DNA of 64,000 nucleotides. It comes from Novosphingobium sediminis. Lineage in GTDB: Bacteria > Pseudomonadota > Alphaproteobacteria > Sphingomonadales > Sphingomonadaceae. Made by a program: the position numbers and the translations under genes. This document shows positions 29,626 to 37,376 of this stretch, piece after piece. How positions within the stretch are numbered: the stretch's first letter is position 1; every line of letters begins with the position of its first letter. The DNA is taken from assembly GCF_007991615.1 (NCBI RefSeq), contig NZ_BJYR01000019.1, positions 62,001 to 126,000 on the forward strand, read 5' to 3'. Below the pieces are notes generated by a model. That model ran no database searches. It saw nothing but the letters and a program-made list of their open reading frames with translations, and was not told where the DNA came from.

Positions 29626-29639
29626 TTGATCTATATCAA
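29626..29639. promoter_or_regulatory. FNR/FixK-type box upstream of TauD-like gene
   Basis: TTGAT-CTAT-ATCAA, a perfect match to the FNR/FixK consensus. Its centre is about 42 bases before the start point expected from a TAAACT -10 element at 29664-29669, the classical activating position. The gene starts at 29714. This implies activation under low oxygen. Confidence 0.75.
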
Positions 29640-29713
29640 AATAATAATAAAATATTCACCCTTTAAACTATGGTAAATAAATCCCATCTCCTCCCTTAGG
29701 AGGTATGCCTACT

Positions 29714-30544
29714 ATGGCTAGTGATGAAGTGGGGTTGCATTCGAGCACCGGTCTTGGCGGAGCCATCATGACGCTTGATCGCAGCGGTCTGGCCGATCTG
29801 TTGATCGGTGATCAGGAATGGCTGCTCACGCGACTTGAAGACATGGAGGTGATTGTCGTCCGGCAGGCCTTCTGTCCGGTGAAGCCACTGCGTTCGTTTG
29901 CAGAGCGGCTCGATGCCATGCTCCATGGCCCGCTTGCACCGGCGTGCGTTCCGACGCCCGAGGACTACCTCATCGTCGGCGATCCCAAGGTCTCCGCCCT
30001 TGCCGAATATCTCCAGAACAGCCGCGTATGGGAAAGCGACCATGTGATGGGTCGCGCGCCCGGCGGCGTCTCGATCATGGCGATCCCCGGTGAGGGCAGC
30101 ATTGCCACGCCGACCGAATTTGCCTGCACCGCTGCCGCGTGGGACGGGCTCGCGCCTGGCGAGCAGCGCGAGCTTGCCTCGCTCAGCGTGCTGCACGGGT
30201 TCTGGCAGGACCGGCTCTATCACGAACGCGAACCGCGCCATGAGGCCCTGATGCAATGGATGGCCCGGCAGAGCGCGGAACTGCCGCTCGTCCAGCCGCT
30301 GCCGGGTGGCCGTCACGGCCTGCTCATCGACGATACTGCGATCCAGCTCGTCGACGTGGAGTTCAGCCAGAGCGAGGCATTCCTCGGCGACTTGCGCAAC
30401 TGGGTCACGCAGCCGGCATATGTCTACCGGCACACCTGGCAGCCGGGAGATCTGGTGATCTGGAACAGCGCCTCGGTGATGTACCGCGACCTTCCCCGAC
30501 CGGACAATCCGATCTGGAAGATGGCCCAATCCCGGCGCGGATAA
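29714..30544 (+). CDS. TauD/TfdA-like protein with degenerate iron site
   Basis: 276 residues, similar in plan to 2-oxoglutarate/Fe(II) dioxygenases of the TauD family: a WxxD block (WESDH, 106-110), a central TEFACTAAAWDGL and a C-terminal HTWQPGDLVIWNS block. In active enzymes the first reads W-H-x-D and the last ends WDNRxxxHR. Here the first histidine is Glu107 and the last is Tyr257, and the Asp and Asn after Trp250 are Asn and Ser. The iron triad is therefore missing. ATG 29714 suits AGGAGG at 29698-29703; ATG 29705 is too close. Function unknown; a non-enzymatic or altered-metal role is possible. Confidence 0.65.
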   Translation: MASDEVGLHSSTGLGGAIMTLDRSGLADLLIGDQEWLLTRLEDMEVIVVRQAFCPVKPLRSFAERLDAMLHGPLAPACVPTPEDYLIVGDPKVSALAEYLQNSRVWESDHVMGRAPGGVSIMAIPGEGSIATPTEFACTAAAWDGLAPGEQRELASLSVLHGFWQDRLYHEREPRHEALMQWMARQSAELPLVQPLPGGRHGLLIDDTAIQLVDVEFSQSEAFLGDLRNWVTQPAYVYRHTWQPGDLVIWNSASVMYRDLPRPDNPIWKMAQSRRG

Positions 30545-30606
30545 AGTCCCGACGCAGATACTTTTCAACGCGAATAAAGCCCGGTTTTTCCGCACTTTGG
30601 TGTGTG

Positions 30607-30638
30607 CCCGGCCGGTAGTAAACCGGCCGGGTTTTTTT
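30607..30638 (+). terminator. Rho-independent terminator after TauD-like gene
   Basis: Nine-base stem CCCGGCCGG / CCGGCCGGG with a 7-base loop followed by seven T. A textbook terminator 62 bases after the stop, which makes the TauD-like gene a single-gene unit. Confidence 0.93.
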
Positions 30639-30789
30639 GTAGTCATTTCGGCACCATCGCGCTCGCGGTCGCGGTCAAACCGGCATCTTTCCGAGTGGTA
30701 GAATCGACCGGCGTCTGCTTTCTGAAAGCTAGACAGGCGTCCAGTTAGCGCACTGTCACGCTATTTTCGGTGTCGGAAAACAAGTCACT

Positions 30790-31398
30790 ATAAACGTCCT
30801 GGTCCTCCATCCTGCAGTTACGCGCGACAAGGCGTGGATCGAAGATCAACTGTCAGACATCCTTGGCGAGGTGGCCGCGTACGTGCCCGATATCGCCGTG
30901 AAGCATCGCAGCCTCGCCGGGCTCGCGCCGCATGGTGCGGCCAGCGATCTGTCGGACCAGTTGGTGCAGGAACTGGACGCTGCCGATCTGGTGGTGATCG
31001 GTGCGCCGATCGGCCATCACCCGGTCACCCCTGCGCTGGCCGAATGGCGTCGCCGCGCCAACGCCAGCAAGGGCTTCGGCGCGCCGCTCTATGCGATGGG
31101 GCTCAATCCGGAGCTGCAGGCATGGTTCAGCCATGTCATCCGCGCCGACCGTACCTTCCGCTACACGGCGCAGGGGCCGCGTGGGCTGCTCAAGGGCAAG
31201 AAGGCGATTGTGCTTGCGGCGAAGAACCGGCCCTGGGCCAGCGATGCGGTCGCCGCGCATCAGGTGCACTGCATCGATACCCAGCTGCGCTTCATGGGCA
31301 TCGACGAGATTGCGACGATCGCTTCGGATTGCAACGCCAATCCCGTTGTCCGGCACCCCCGTTGGCAGCCGAAGCTGGACCAGCCGCTCGCGGCGTAA
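30790..31398 (+). CDS. Azoreductase/flavodoxin-fold quinone reductase-like protein, start codon non-canonical
   Basis: About 202 codons. From residue 4 the protein reads VLVLHPAV, the first beta strand of the flavodoxin-like fold, then DAADLVVIGAPIGHHP, FRYTAQGPRGLLKGKKAIVLA and GIDEIATI, all matching FMN-dependent NADH-azoreductases. The frame is open back to a TAG at 30730, but no ATG, GTG or TTG precedes the strand. ATA at 30790 has GGAAAA 9 bases upstream; CTG at 30799 is the other option. The first normal codon, GTG 30871, would remove the first strand and phosphate loop. Either a rare start, or damage. Confidence 0.55.
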   Translation: MNVLVLHPAVTRDKAWIEDQLSDILGEVAAYVPDIAVKHRSLAGLAPHGAASDLSDQLVQELDAADLVVIGAPIGHHPVTPALAEWRRRANASKGFGAPLYAMGLNPELQAWFSHVIRADRTFRYTAQGPRGLLKGKKAIVLAAKNRPWASDAVAAHQVHCIDTQLRFMGIDEIATIASDCNANPVVRHPRWQPKLDQPLAA

Positions 31399-31413
31399 TT
31401 CGCCTCCCTGCGT

Positions 31414-31809
31414 TCAGGTCTCGAACGCAGTCAGGATCGGGCAGAGCCGCGTCGAACCTTGCTCGCAAACCTTCGCGAGACGATTCAGCGCATCACGCGC
31501 CATTTGCAGATCGCGGATCTTCTCGTCGAGCGCGCTGACGCGGGCCCGTGCCAGTTCCCGCGCGCGGGCGCGGTCCTCGGTCGCATCGAGCGCCAGCAAC
31601 TGGCCGATCTCCTCGAGCGTGAAGCCCGCACTCTGAGCCGCCTTGATGAAGCGCAGCCGGCGGAGGTCGTCCGCGCCATAGCGGCGCACGCGGCCATTCG
31701 CACCGGATCCGCTTGGCCGCTCCGGCAGGGCGATGAGGCCGCGGCGCTGGTAGTAGCGCACGGTTTCCACGCCTACGCCGCCTTCGGCCGCCAATCTTGC
31801 AATGGTCAT
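31414..31809 (-). CDS. MerR-family metal-responsive regulator
   Basis: 131 residues. MerR helix-turn-helix (TVRYYQRRGLI), coiled linker, and a C-terminal loop with Cys115 and Cys123, eight residues apart as in CueR; the third cysteine used by mercury-type MerR is absent, Arg or Asp being found there. This favours a Cu(I)-type or related ligand over Hg(II), though not decisively. It is divergent from a glutaredoxin-MauE gene, and the shared gap holds a mer-type promoter. ATG at 31809 preferred over TTG at 31818. No Shine-Dalgarno seen. Confidence 0.88.
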   Translation of the reverse strand: MTIARLAAEGGVGVETVRYYQRRGLIALPERPSGSGANGRVRRYGADDLRRLRFIKAAQSAGFTLEEIGQLLALDATEDRARARELARARVSALDEKIRDLQMARDALNRLAKVCEQGSTRLCPILTAFET

Positions 31810-31822
31810 CGCTGGCAATGGG

Positions 31823-31853
31823 TTGACTCTGTACTATGGTACGGACGCTATAT
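31823..31853 (+). promoter_or_regulatory. Tn501 mer-type promoter with MerR operator
   Basis: -35 TTGACT (31823-31828), 19-base spacer, -10 CTATAT (31848-31853). The spacer contains TCTGTAC-TATG-GTACGGA, a 7-4-7 inverted repeat with one mismatch, nearly identical to the Tn501 mer operator. The over-long spacer is the hallmark of MerR-twisted promoters. It decides the downstream start: ATG 31852 lies in the -10 element, so ATG 31888 is used. Confidence 0.85.
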
Positions 31854-31887
31854 GCGTTGGGGTAAGGCAAACAACAAGGCAATCCCC

Positions 31888-32643
31888 ATGCATGCCCCCC
31901 TCGCAAATACTGCCCGGATCTACCGGATGGTCATGCCCGAACACACCTGCCCCTACGGGGTGAAGGCGCTTGATCTGCTGCGGCGCAGTGGCTTCTCGGT
32001 CGAGGACATCTGGCTCAAGACCCGCGCCGAGACCGATGCCTTCAAGTCCGAGCATGATGTTCGCACCACGCCGCAGGTGTTCATCGGCGGGCGCCGGATC
32101 GGTGGCTATGATGATCTGCGCCGCCATCTTGGCCTTCATGTCGCGGAGCCCGGTGCAACCAGCTATCGGCCTGTCCTCGCCGTTTTCGCGGTAACCGCAT
32201 TGATGGCGCTCGCCACGAGCCAGGCCGCTTTCGGTACGCCGCTCACTTTGCGCGCTGCCGAATGGTTCATCGCCATGAGCATGTGCGTGCTCGCGATCCT
32301 GAAACTGCAGGATGTCGAGCGGTTCTCGACGATGTTCCTGAACTACGACCTGCTCGCCAAGCGCTGGGTTCCCTATGGCTACGTCTATCCCTTCGCCGAA
32401 GCGGGTGCCGGTGTGCTGATGGTCTCGGGCCAGCTCGAATGGCTCTCGATCCCGATAGCCCTGTTCATCGGCACGATCGGCGCGGTCTCGGTGTTCAAGG
32501 CCGTCTATATCGATCGCCGCGAACTGAACTGTGCCTGCGTTGGCGGGTCTTCCAACGTGCCGCTCGGCTTCGTTTCCCTCACGGAGAACGTGATGATGGT
32601 CGCCATGGCGCTTTGGATGGCTGCCCGCATGGGGGGGATGTAA
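31888..32643 (+). CDS. Glutaredoxin-MauE/DoxX fusion membrane protein
   Basis: 251 residues. Residues 10-90 are a glutaredoxin domain with CPYG (21-24) and TPQVFIGGRRIGGYDDL. Residues about 97-250 are a four-helix MauE/DoxX-like membrane domain ending with ELNCACVGGSSNVPLGF, which has two more cysteines. Such fusions move reducing equivalents across the membrane and often lie in metal-resistance clusters. Start set by the mer-type promoter at 31823-31853. Probable role: redox protection during metal stress. Confidence 0.85.
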   Translation: MHAPLANTARIYRMVMPEHTCPYGVKALDLLRRSGFSVEDIWLKTRAETDAFKSEHDVRTTPQVFIGGRRIGGYDDLRRHLGLHVAEPGATSYRPVLAVFAVTALMALATSQAAFGTPLTLRAAEWFIAMSMCVLAILKLQDVERFSTMFLNYDLLAKRWVPYGYVYPFAEAGAGVLMVSGQLEWLSIPIALFIGTIGAVSVFKAVYIDRRELNCACVGGSSNVPLGFVSLTENVMMVAMALWMAARMGGM

Positions 32644-32691
32644 GCCCGCCTTAAAATTTTCCCATTCCATTTCATTTATATAGTAGGATCC

Positions 32692-34116
32692 ATGATCGTC
32701 AGAACTCTTGCCGCTGCCGTGGCGCTCGCACTCCCCGTCGCCGCACAGGCCCAGTCCATGGATGGCATGGACCACAGCCAGCATCAGCAGGCTGAGCCCG
32801 CCATCGCCGGAGATGCTCCTCCTGCAGAAGACCATTCGAAGATGGATCATTCGGGGATGGATCATGCGCAGATGGATCATTCGGGGATGGACCATTCCAT
32901 GCATGGGATGGCCATGGGCGGCATGGACATGAAAGGCTTTGTCGGCGCCCTAGGCTCCTACAGCATGATGCGCGATGCATCGGGCACGGCCTGGCAGCCA
33001 GACAGCGCGCCGATGTGGGCGATCATGGGCCGGCTCGGCGGTTGGTCGACTATGGTCCACGGCTTTGCCACGCTGATCCACGATAATCAGGGTGGTCCGC
33101 GCGGCGATAGCAAGACCTTCTCCACCTCGATGCTGATGGGCATGGCGCAGCGCCCGGTGGGCGGCGGTACGCTCACCTTGCGCGGGATGGTCAGCCTTGA
33201 TCCGCTGATGGGCAAGCGCGGCTATCCGCTGCTGCTGGCCAGCGGTGAAAGCGCCGATGGCGTGAACAAGCTCGTCGATCGCCAGCACCCTCACGATGCC
33301 TTCATGGAGCTTTCGGCGACCTACAGCCATCCGCTCACTGAAGGGCTGTCAGGCTTCGTCTATTTCGGCCTGCCGGGCGAACCCGCGCTCGGCCCCGCCA
33401 CGTTCATGCACCGCTTCCCCGGCATGGCGAATCCCGAAGCGCCGATATCGCACCACTGGCTCGACAGTACCCACGTGACGTTCGGCGTGCTCACCGCAGG
33501 GCTCGCGACCAAGGGCCTCAAGCTCGAAGGATCGGTGTTCACCGGCCGCGAGCCGGATGCCAATCGCTGGGATATCGAGCGGCCGCGCTTTGACAGTTGG
33601 TCCGTGCGCGCGACATGGAACCCGACCGCGAACCTGTCGATGCAGGTGAGCCATGGCTTCCTCAAGAGCCCCGAAGGCCTGCATCCGGAAGAGGACGTGC
33701 GCCGTACGACAGCCTCGGTCACGTGGAACCGCGCGCTCGGCCCGAAGCGCAACTGGCAGTCCACCCTCGCATGGGGGCGCAACACGCATCTGGGCGGCGA
33801 TCATTCCCATCCCGCCGATGCATTCCTGCTCGACAGCGCCTTGCAACTGGGGCGCTGGACGGTGTTCGGCCGGGCCGAGAACGTCGACAAGGACGAACTG
33901 TTCGGTGATGAGGCCGATGGCAATCCACTTGCCGGGCAGGTGTTCAACGTCAGCAAGTTCAGCCTTGGCGGCTACCATTCGCTGCCGGTCGGCAAAGTCG
34001 CCTTCGATCTGGGCGGGCTTGTCAGCAAGTATGCGTTGCCGAGCGCGATCCGGCCCGCTTACGGTTCGAGCCCGACGAGCTTCATGCTGTTCACACGTAT
34101 CCGGATCACCGGCTGA
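32692..34116 (+). CDS. Met/His-rich outer-membrane protein, probably copper-related
   Basis: 474 residues. Signal peptide 1-20 (AAQAQ). Residues 23-80 are rich in Met, His and Asp and include four tandem 5-residue units of MDHSG type (51-70), a typical soft-metal binding stretch as in PcoB/CopB-like proteins. The rest shows alternating aromatic/polar strands (FMELSATYSHP, VSHGFLKS) and ends in FMLFTRIRITG, suggesting an outer-membrane beta-barrel. AGGA precedes the ATG. 48 bases after the MauE gene, with an AT-rich gap that may hold a second promoter. Metal identity is inferred. Confidence 0.8.
   Translation: MIVRTLAAAVALALPVAAQAQSMDGMDHSQHQQAEPAIAGDAPPAEDHSKMDHSGMDHAQMDHSGMDHSMHGMAMGGMDMKGFVGALGSYSMMRDASGTAWQPDSAPMWAIMGRLGGWSTMVHGFATLIHDNQGGPRGDSKTFSTSMLMGMAQRPVGGGTLTLRGMVSLDPLMGKRGYPLLLASGESADGVNKLVDRQHPHDAFMELSATYSHPLTEGLSGFVYFGLPGEPALGPATFMHRFPGMANPEAPISHHWLDSTHVTFGVLTAGLATKGLKLEGSVFTGREPDANRWDIERPRFDSWSVRATWNPTANLSMQVSHGFLKSPEGLHPEEDVRRTTASVTWNRALGPKRNWQSTLAWGRNTHLGGDHSHPADAFLLDSALQLGRWTVFGRAENVDKDELFGDEADGNPLAGQVFNVSKFSLGGYHSLPVGKVAFDLGGLVSKYALPSAIRPAYGSSPTSFMLFTRIRITG
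32842..32901 (+). repeat. Four tandem 15-bp units coding MDHxx
   Basis: Four copies of a 15-base unit of the form ATGGATCATTCGGGG encode MDHSG, MDHAQ, MDHSG and MDHSM. The near-identity of the DNA units implies recent duplication and a length that may vary between strains. Confidence 0.85.
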
Positions 34117-34124
34117 GGCAGGAG

Positions 34125-34145
34125 CGCCCGGCCTCCGGCCGGGCG
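34125..34145. terminator. Hairpin between convergent genes
   Basis: CGCCCGGCC, loop TCC, GGCCGGGCG: nine-base stem between the outer-membrane protein and guaA stops. No long T tract on either side, so efficiency is uncertain. Confidence 0.6.
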
Positions 34146-34149
34146 TGCC

Positions 34150-35709
34150 TTATTCCCACTCGATCGTGCCGGGCGGCTTCGAGGTGTAGTCGTAGACCAC
34201 GCGGTTGATGCCCTTGACCTCGTTGACGATGCGCGTCGCTACGCGGCTGAGGAAGTGAGCGTCGAAGGGGTAGATGTCTGCGGTCATGCCGTCGGTCGAA
34301 GTCACGGCGCGCAGCGCGCAGACGCTGTCGTAAGTGCGGAAATCGCCCATGACGCCCACGGTGCGCACCGGCAGCAGCACCGCGAAAGCCTGCCAGATCG
34401 CATCATAGAGGCCCGCGTTGCGGATCTCTTCGAGGTAGACCGCATCGGCCTTGCGCAGGATGTCGCACTTCTCGCGCGTCACTTCGCCGGGGATGCGGAT
34501 GGCAAGGCCGGGGCCGGGGAAGGGGTGGCGGCCGACGAACACATCCGGCAGGCCGAGCTCGCGGCCCAGCGCGCGCACTTCGTCCTTGAACAGCTCGCGC
34601 AGCGGCTCGACGAGCTTCATGTTCATGCGCTCGGGCAGGCCGCCCACGTTGTGGTGGCTCTTGATCGTAACCGAAGGTCCGCCGGTGAAGGAGACGCTCT
34701 CGATCACGTCAGGGTAAAGCGTGCCCTGCGCAAGGAAGTCTGCGCCGCCGACCTGCTTGGCCTCGGCCTCGAACACGTCGATGAAGGTCTTGCCGATGAA
34801 CTTGCGCTTGGCTTCGGGATCGGTGACGCCGGCAAGGCCGCCGAGAAACAGCGCCGAAACGTCCTTGTGGACGAGCGGGATATTGTAGTGCCCGCGGAAC
34901 AGGCTGACGACCTGCTCGGCCTCACCCAGGCGCATCAGGCCGTGATCTACGAAGACGCAGGTCAGCTGGTCGCCGATCGCCTCGTGGATCAGCACTGCCG
35001 CGACCGCCGAATCGACGCCGCCCGAAAGGCCGCAGATCACGCGCGCATCACCGACCTGTTCGCGGATTTCGGCAATCTTGGTTTTGCGGAATTCGGCCAT
35101 GGTCCATTCGCCGGTGCAGCCGCAGACATGGCGCACGAAATTGGCGATCAGCTTGCCGCCGTCCGGCGTGTGCACCACTTCGGGGTGGAACTGCGTTCCG
35201 TAGTAGCGCTTTTCCTCGTTCGCGATCACCGCAAAGGGCGCGCCATCGGAAACCGCGACGATACGGAAGCCCGGCGCAAATTGCGTTACTTTGTCACCGT
35301 GGCTCATCCACACCTGATGGCGCTCGCCCGGCTGCCACAGCCCGTCGAACAGTGCGCAGGGCTCGGTAACGGTGAGGAAGGCGCGGCCGAATTCGCCGGA
35401 ATCACCGGGCAGCACTTCGCCGCCCAGCTGCTGGCTCATCACCTGCTGGCCATAGCAGATGCCGAGAATCGGGAGGCCGCTATCGAACAGCACCTGCGGC
35501 GCGCGCGGGCTGCCTTCAGCCGGAACGCTGGCGGGCGATCCCGAAAGGATGATGCCCTTGGGCTTCATCCGGTGGAAGGCGGCTTCGGCCTGGGTGAAGG
35601 GGGCAATTTCGGAGTAGACCCCCGCTTCGCGCACGCGGCGCGCGATCAGCTGGGTAACCTGGCTGCCGAAGTCGACGATCAGGATCGATTCTGAAGGCTG
35701 AATGCTCAT
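34150..35709 (-). CDS. guaA: GMP synthase (glutamine-hydrolysing)
   Basis: 519 residues. Glutamine amidotransferase domain (about 8-198) with catalytic Cys in LGICYGQQ and the His/Glu pair in QFHPEV; ATP pyrophosphatase domain with [11 protein letters not shown]-terminal dimerisation domain ending in KPPGTIEWE. Converts XMP to GMP, the last step of guanine nucleotide synthesis. Full length and unbroken. The start has no Shine-Dalgarno; instead an 8-base hairpin directly abuts it. Confidence 0.98.
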   Translation of the reverse strand: MSIQPSESILIVDFGSQVTQLIARRVREAGVYSEIAPFTQAEAAFHRMKPKGIILSGSPASVPAEGSPRAPQVLFDSGLPILGICYGQQVMSQQLGGEVLPGDSGEFGRAFLTVTEPCALFDGLWQPGERHQVWMSHGDKVTQFAPGFRIVAVSDGAPFAVIANEEKRYYGTQFHPEVVHTPDGGKLIANFVRHVCGCTGEWTMAEFRKTKIAEIREQVGDARVICGLSGGVDSAVAAVLIHEAIGDQLTCVFVDHGLMRLGEAEQVVSLFRGHYNIPLVHKDVSALFLGGLAGVTDPEAKRKFIGKTFIDVFEAEAKQVGGADFLAQGTLYPDVIESVSFTGGPSVTIKSHHNVGGLPERMNMKLVEPLRELFKDEVRALGRELGLPDVFVGRHPFPGPGLAIRIPGEVTREKCDILRKADAVYLEEIRNAGLYDAIWQAFAVLLPVRTVGVMGDFRTYDSVCALRAVTSTDGMTADIYPFDAHFLSRVATRIVNEVKGINRVVYDYTSKPPGTIEWE

Positions 35710-35714
35710 GGCAG

Positions 35715-35738
35715 GCGGATAATGATCTCGTTATCCGC
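35715..35738 (-). promoter_or_regulatory. Hairpin immediately upstream of guaA start
   Basis: GCGGATAA, eight bases, TTATCCGC: perfect 8-base stem whose arm ends 5 bases before the guaA ATG. It leaves no room for a ribosome site and could control translation or bind a regulator. Confidence 0.5.
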
Positions 35739-36050
35739 TGTCCAGCGACGTGCGAAAAAAGGCGGAGCAAGCGATTGCGCAGCGTGCATCTGGTTTAGAA
35801 AATGTTTTTGCTTTGAAACATTCATGCTTCACCAAAGGGCATATATCAAAAAAATCCTTGTTTTTCAGTATATCAGTCGCGAATGAAAACTGATTGCATA
35901 GAATGCAACTGTAGTTGCCTTGTTCGCACTTGCGGCACGGCGGGGAATGCCTATTTGCGCCCTCGTTCCGAACGCTCCTGCAATCCACCACCCTGCCGGC
36001 GCCTCGAGAACGGGAGAGTCCCCTGAAAGAGCCCAAAACAGGAGGACATT
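35739..36050. promoter_or_regulatory. AT-rich divergent region before the small peptide gene
   Basis: Between guaA and the peptide gene. 35795-35890 is distinctly AT-rich, unlike the surroundings. It contains copy 1 of the 41-bp element and an AGGAGG ribosome site at 36040-36045. Promoters for both directions are expected; no clear -35/-10 pair stands out. Confidence 0.4.
35894..35934 (+). repeat. 41-bp intergenic element, copy 1
   Basis: Begins TTGCA-N5-TGCAA (a perfect inverted repeat), followed 14 bases later by the invariant TTCGCACTTGCG. A second copy of exactly the same length is at 52379-52419, identical at about 32 of 41 positions. This copy lies between guaA and the 27-residue peptide gene. 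Direction given as that of the downstream peptide. Confidence 0.65.
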
Positions 36051-36134
36051 ATGCGTAACTACACTTCGGCGATCGTCTCGCTGGTTCTGGCTGCTGGCAT
36101 CAGCAGCATGTTCTTCGGTGCCACGCTCGTCTGA
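36051..36134 (+). CDS. 27-residue hydrophobic peptide
   Basis: A 28-codon frame starting at ATG 36051 with AGGAGG five bases upstream, stop TGA at 36132. The product starts MRNYTS and continues as one hydrophobic helix of about 20 residues rich in Ala, Ser, Val and Leu, ending ATLV. A strong terminator follows at 36194. Ribosome site, own promoter region and terminator together argue for a real single-gene unit. Family not recognised; a membrane peptide or a short leader are both possible. Confidence 0.65.
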   Translation: MRNYTSAIVSLVLAAGISSMFFGATLV

Positions 36135-36193
36135 GCTGGCTTCGATGATACTGCCCCCTTCCCGCGGGGCGAACCGAGCGGGTCTTCCAGACT

Positions 36194-36230
36194 AAAACGG
36201 CTGCCTTGCACCTTAAGGCAGCCGTTTTTG
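36194..36230 (+). terminator. Rho-independent terminator after the 27-residue peptide gene
   Basis: Ten-base stem CGGCTGCCTT / AAGGCAGCCG with a 7-base loop, A-run before and TTTTTGTTTT after. Lies 60 bases beyond the peptide stop and 31 bases before gluQ. Confidence 0.93.
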
Positions 36231-36261
36231 TTTTCCGGCCGGATGGCTATGCTCCGCCATC

Positions 36262-37131
36262 ATGACCGGCCAAACCGTTGCAAGCTCCACCGTTACCCGC
36301 TTTGCGCCGAGCCCCAACGGCTCGCTGCACCTCGGCCACGCCTATGCGGCGATCATTGCGCATGACCGCGCGCTGCGCGATGGCGGCCGCTTCCTGCTGC
36401 GCATCGAGGATATCGACGGCGCACGCAGCCGGGGCGAACTCGCCGACGAATTCCGCGCCGATCTCGCGTGGCTGGGCCTCAGCTTCGAGGAAGTGCCCGC
36501 CCAATCGACTCGCATCGAGCGCTACCGTGAGGCTGCGCAGAACCTGCGTGCGATGGGCCTCCTCTATCCCTGCCGCTGCACTCGTGCCGAAGTTGCCGCC
36601 GTCGCGACGCTGCAGGGCCCCGATGGACCGATCTATCCGGGAACCTGCTTGCGCAATCCGCCGATCGGCTGCGCTGATCCCGTGTGGCGTCTCGATGTCG
36701 AGCAGGCGGCGGAACTTGCCGGCCCGCTGACCTGGTTCGATGAACTGCGCGGGCCGCAGAGCGCGCGGCCGGCCATGCTCGGCGATGTGGTGATCTGGCG
36801 CCGCGATGCGCCTGCAAGTTACCACCTTGCCGCCACGCTCGATGATGCGCAGGACGGGGTGACCGTTGTCACGCGCGGCGCGGACCTGTTCGCCGCCACG
36901 CATATCCATCGCCTGTTGCAAGTCCTGCTCGGCCTGCCCGAGCCGCGCTGGCACCACCATCCGCTGCTGACGGGGCCAGACGGGCGCAAGCTTGCCAAGC
37001 GCCGCGACGCGCCCTCGCTCGCTGATCGGCGCCGCGCCGGGGAGGACGGCGCCGCTCTCGCAGCCGCATTGCGAGCTACCCGCTTTGACAGTGGCATTTC
37101 GCTGCACGAGGGCCTAGACCTAGCGCCATGA
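36262..37131 (+). CDS. gluQ: Glutamyl-queuosine tRNA(Asp) synthetase
   Basis: 289 residues, the shortened form of glutamyl-tRNA synthetase without anticodon-binding domain. HIGH motif is HLGH (TRFAPSPNGSLHLGH), cysteines in YPCRCT belong to the zinc site, and the KMSKS-like motif is KLAKRRDAPSL. It attaches glutamate to the queuosine base of tRNA(Asp). ATGA overlap with the following HIG1-like gene. Confidence 0.95.
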   Translation: MTGQTVASSTVTRFAPSPNGSLHLGHAYAAIIAHDRALRDGGRFLLRIEDIDGARSRGELADEFRADLAWLGLSFEEVPAQSTRIERYREAAQNLRAMGLLYPCRCTRAEVAAVATLQGPDGPIYPGTCLRNPPIGCADPVWRLDVEQAAELAGPLTWFDELRGPQSARPAMLGDVVIWRRDAPASYHLAATLDDAQDGVTVVTRGADLFAATHIHRLLQVLLGLPEPRWHHHPLLTGPDGRKLAKRRDAPSLADRRRAGEDGAALAAALRATRFDSGISLHEGLDLAP

Positions 37132-37364
37132 CACTCTTCCTTGTCCCCGTGATCCTCATCCTGATGGGGCTTACAGTTTGGTCGCTGCTGCGCGGCATCG
37201 GCGCCTTCCTCAACAGCACCAAGGCGGAGCTTGAGGGCGATGGCACCCGCGCAACCGAGATGCAGTTGCTGCAGAACAAGATGATGTTCAACCGCATCAA
37301 GTATCAGGGCCTTGCCGTGGCCGCAGTCGCGCTGCTGCTGCTGTTCACCCACGGCGGTCGCTGA
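37128..37364 (+). CDS. HIG1-like twin-transmembrane protein
   Basis: 78 residues, two membrane helices (about 4-25 and 59-74) joined by a loop with NKMMFNRIKYQGLAV, the alphaproteobacterial version of the HIG1 (hypoxia-induced) domain, related to respiratory supercomplex factors. Coupled to gluQ by ATGA. Probably associates with cytochrome oxidase in the inner membrane. Confidence 0.8.
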   Translation: MTLFLVPVILILMGLTVWSLLRGIGAFLNSTKAELEGDGTRATEMQLLQNKMMFNRIKYQGLAVAAVALLLLFTHGGR

Positions 37365-37376
37365 CCTCTTTCCACT

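Noticed and set aside
30871..31398. GTG at 30871 as start of the azoreductase-like gene
   Set aside because: It would remove the first beta strand and cofactor loop that are clearly encoded upstream in the same frame.
31852..31854. ATG 31852 as start of the glutaredoxin-MauE gene
   Set aside because: It overlaps the -10 element of the mer-type promoter, so it cannot be in the transcript.
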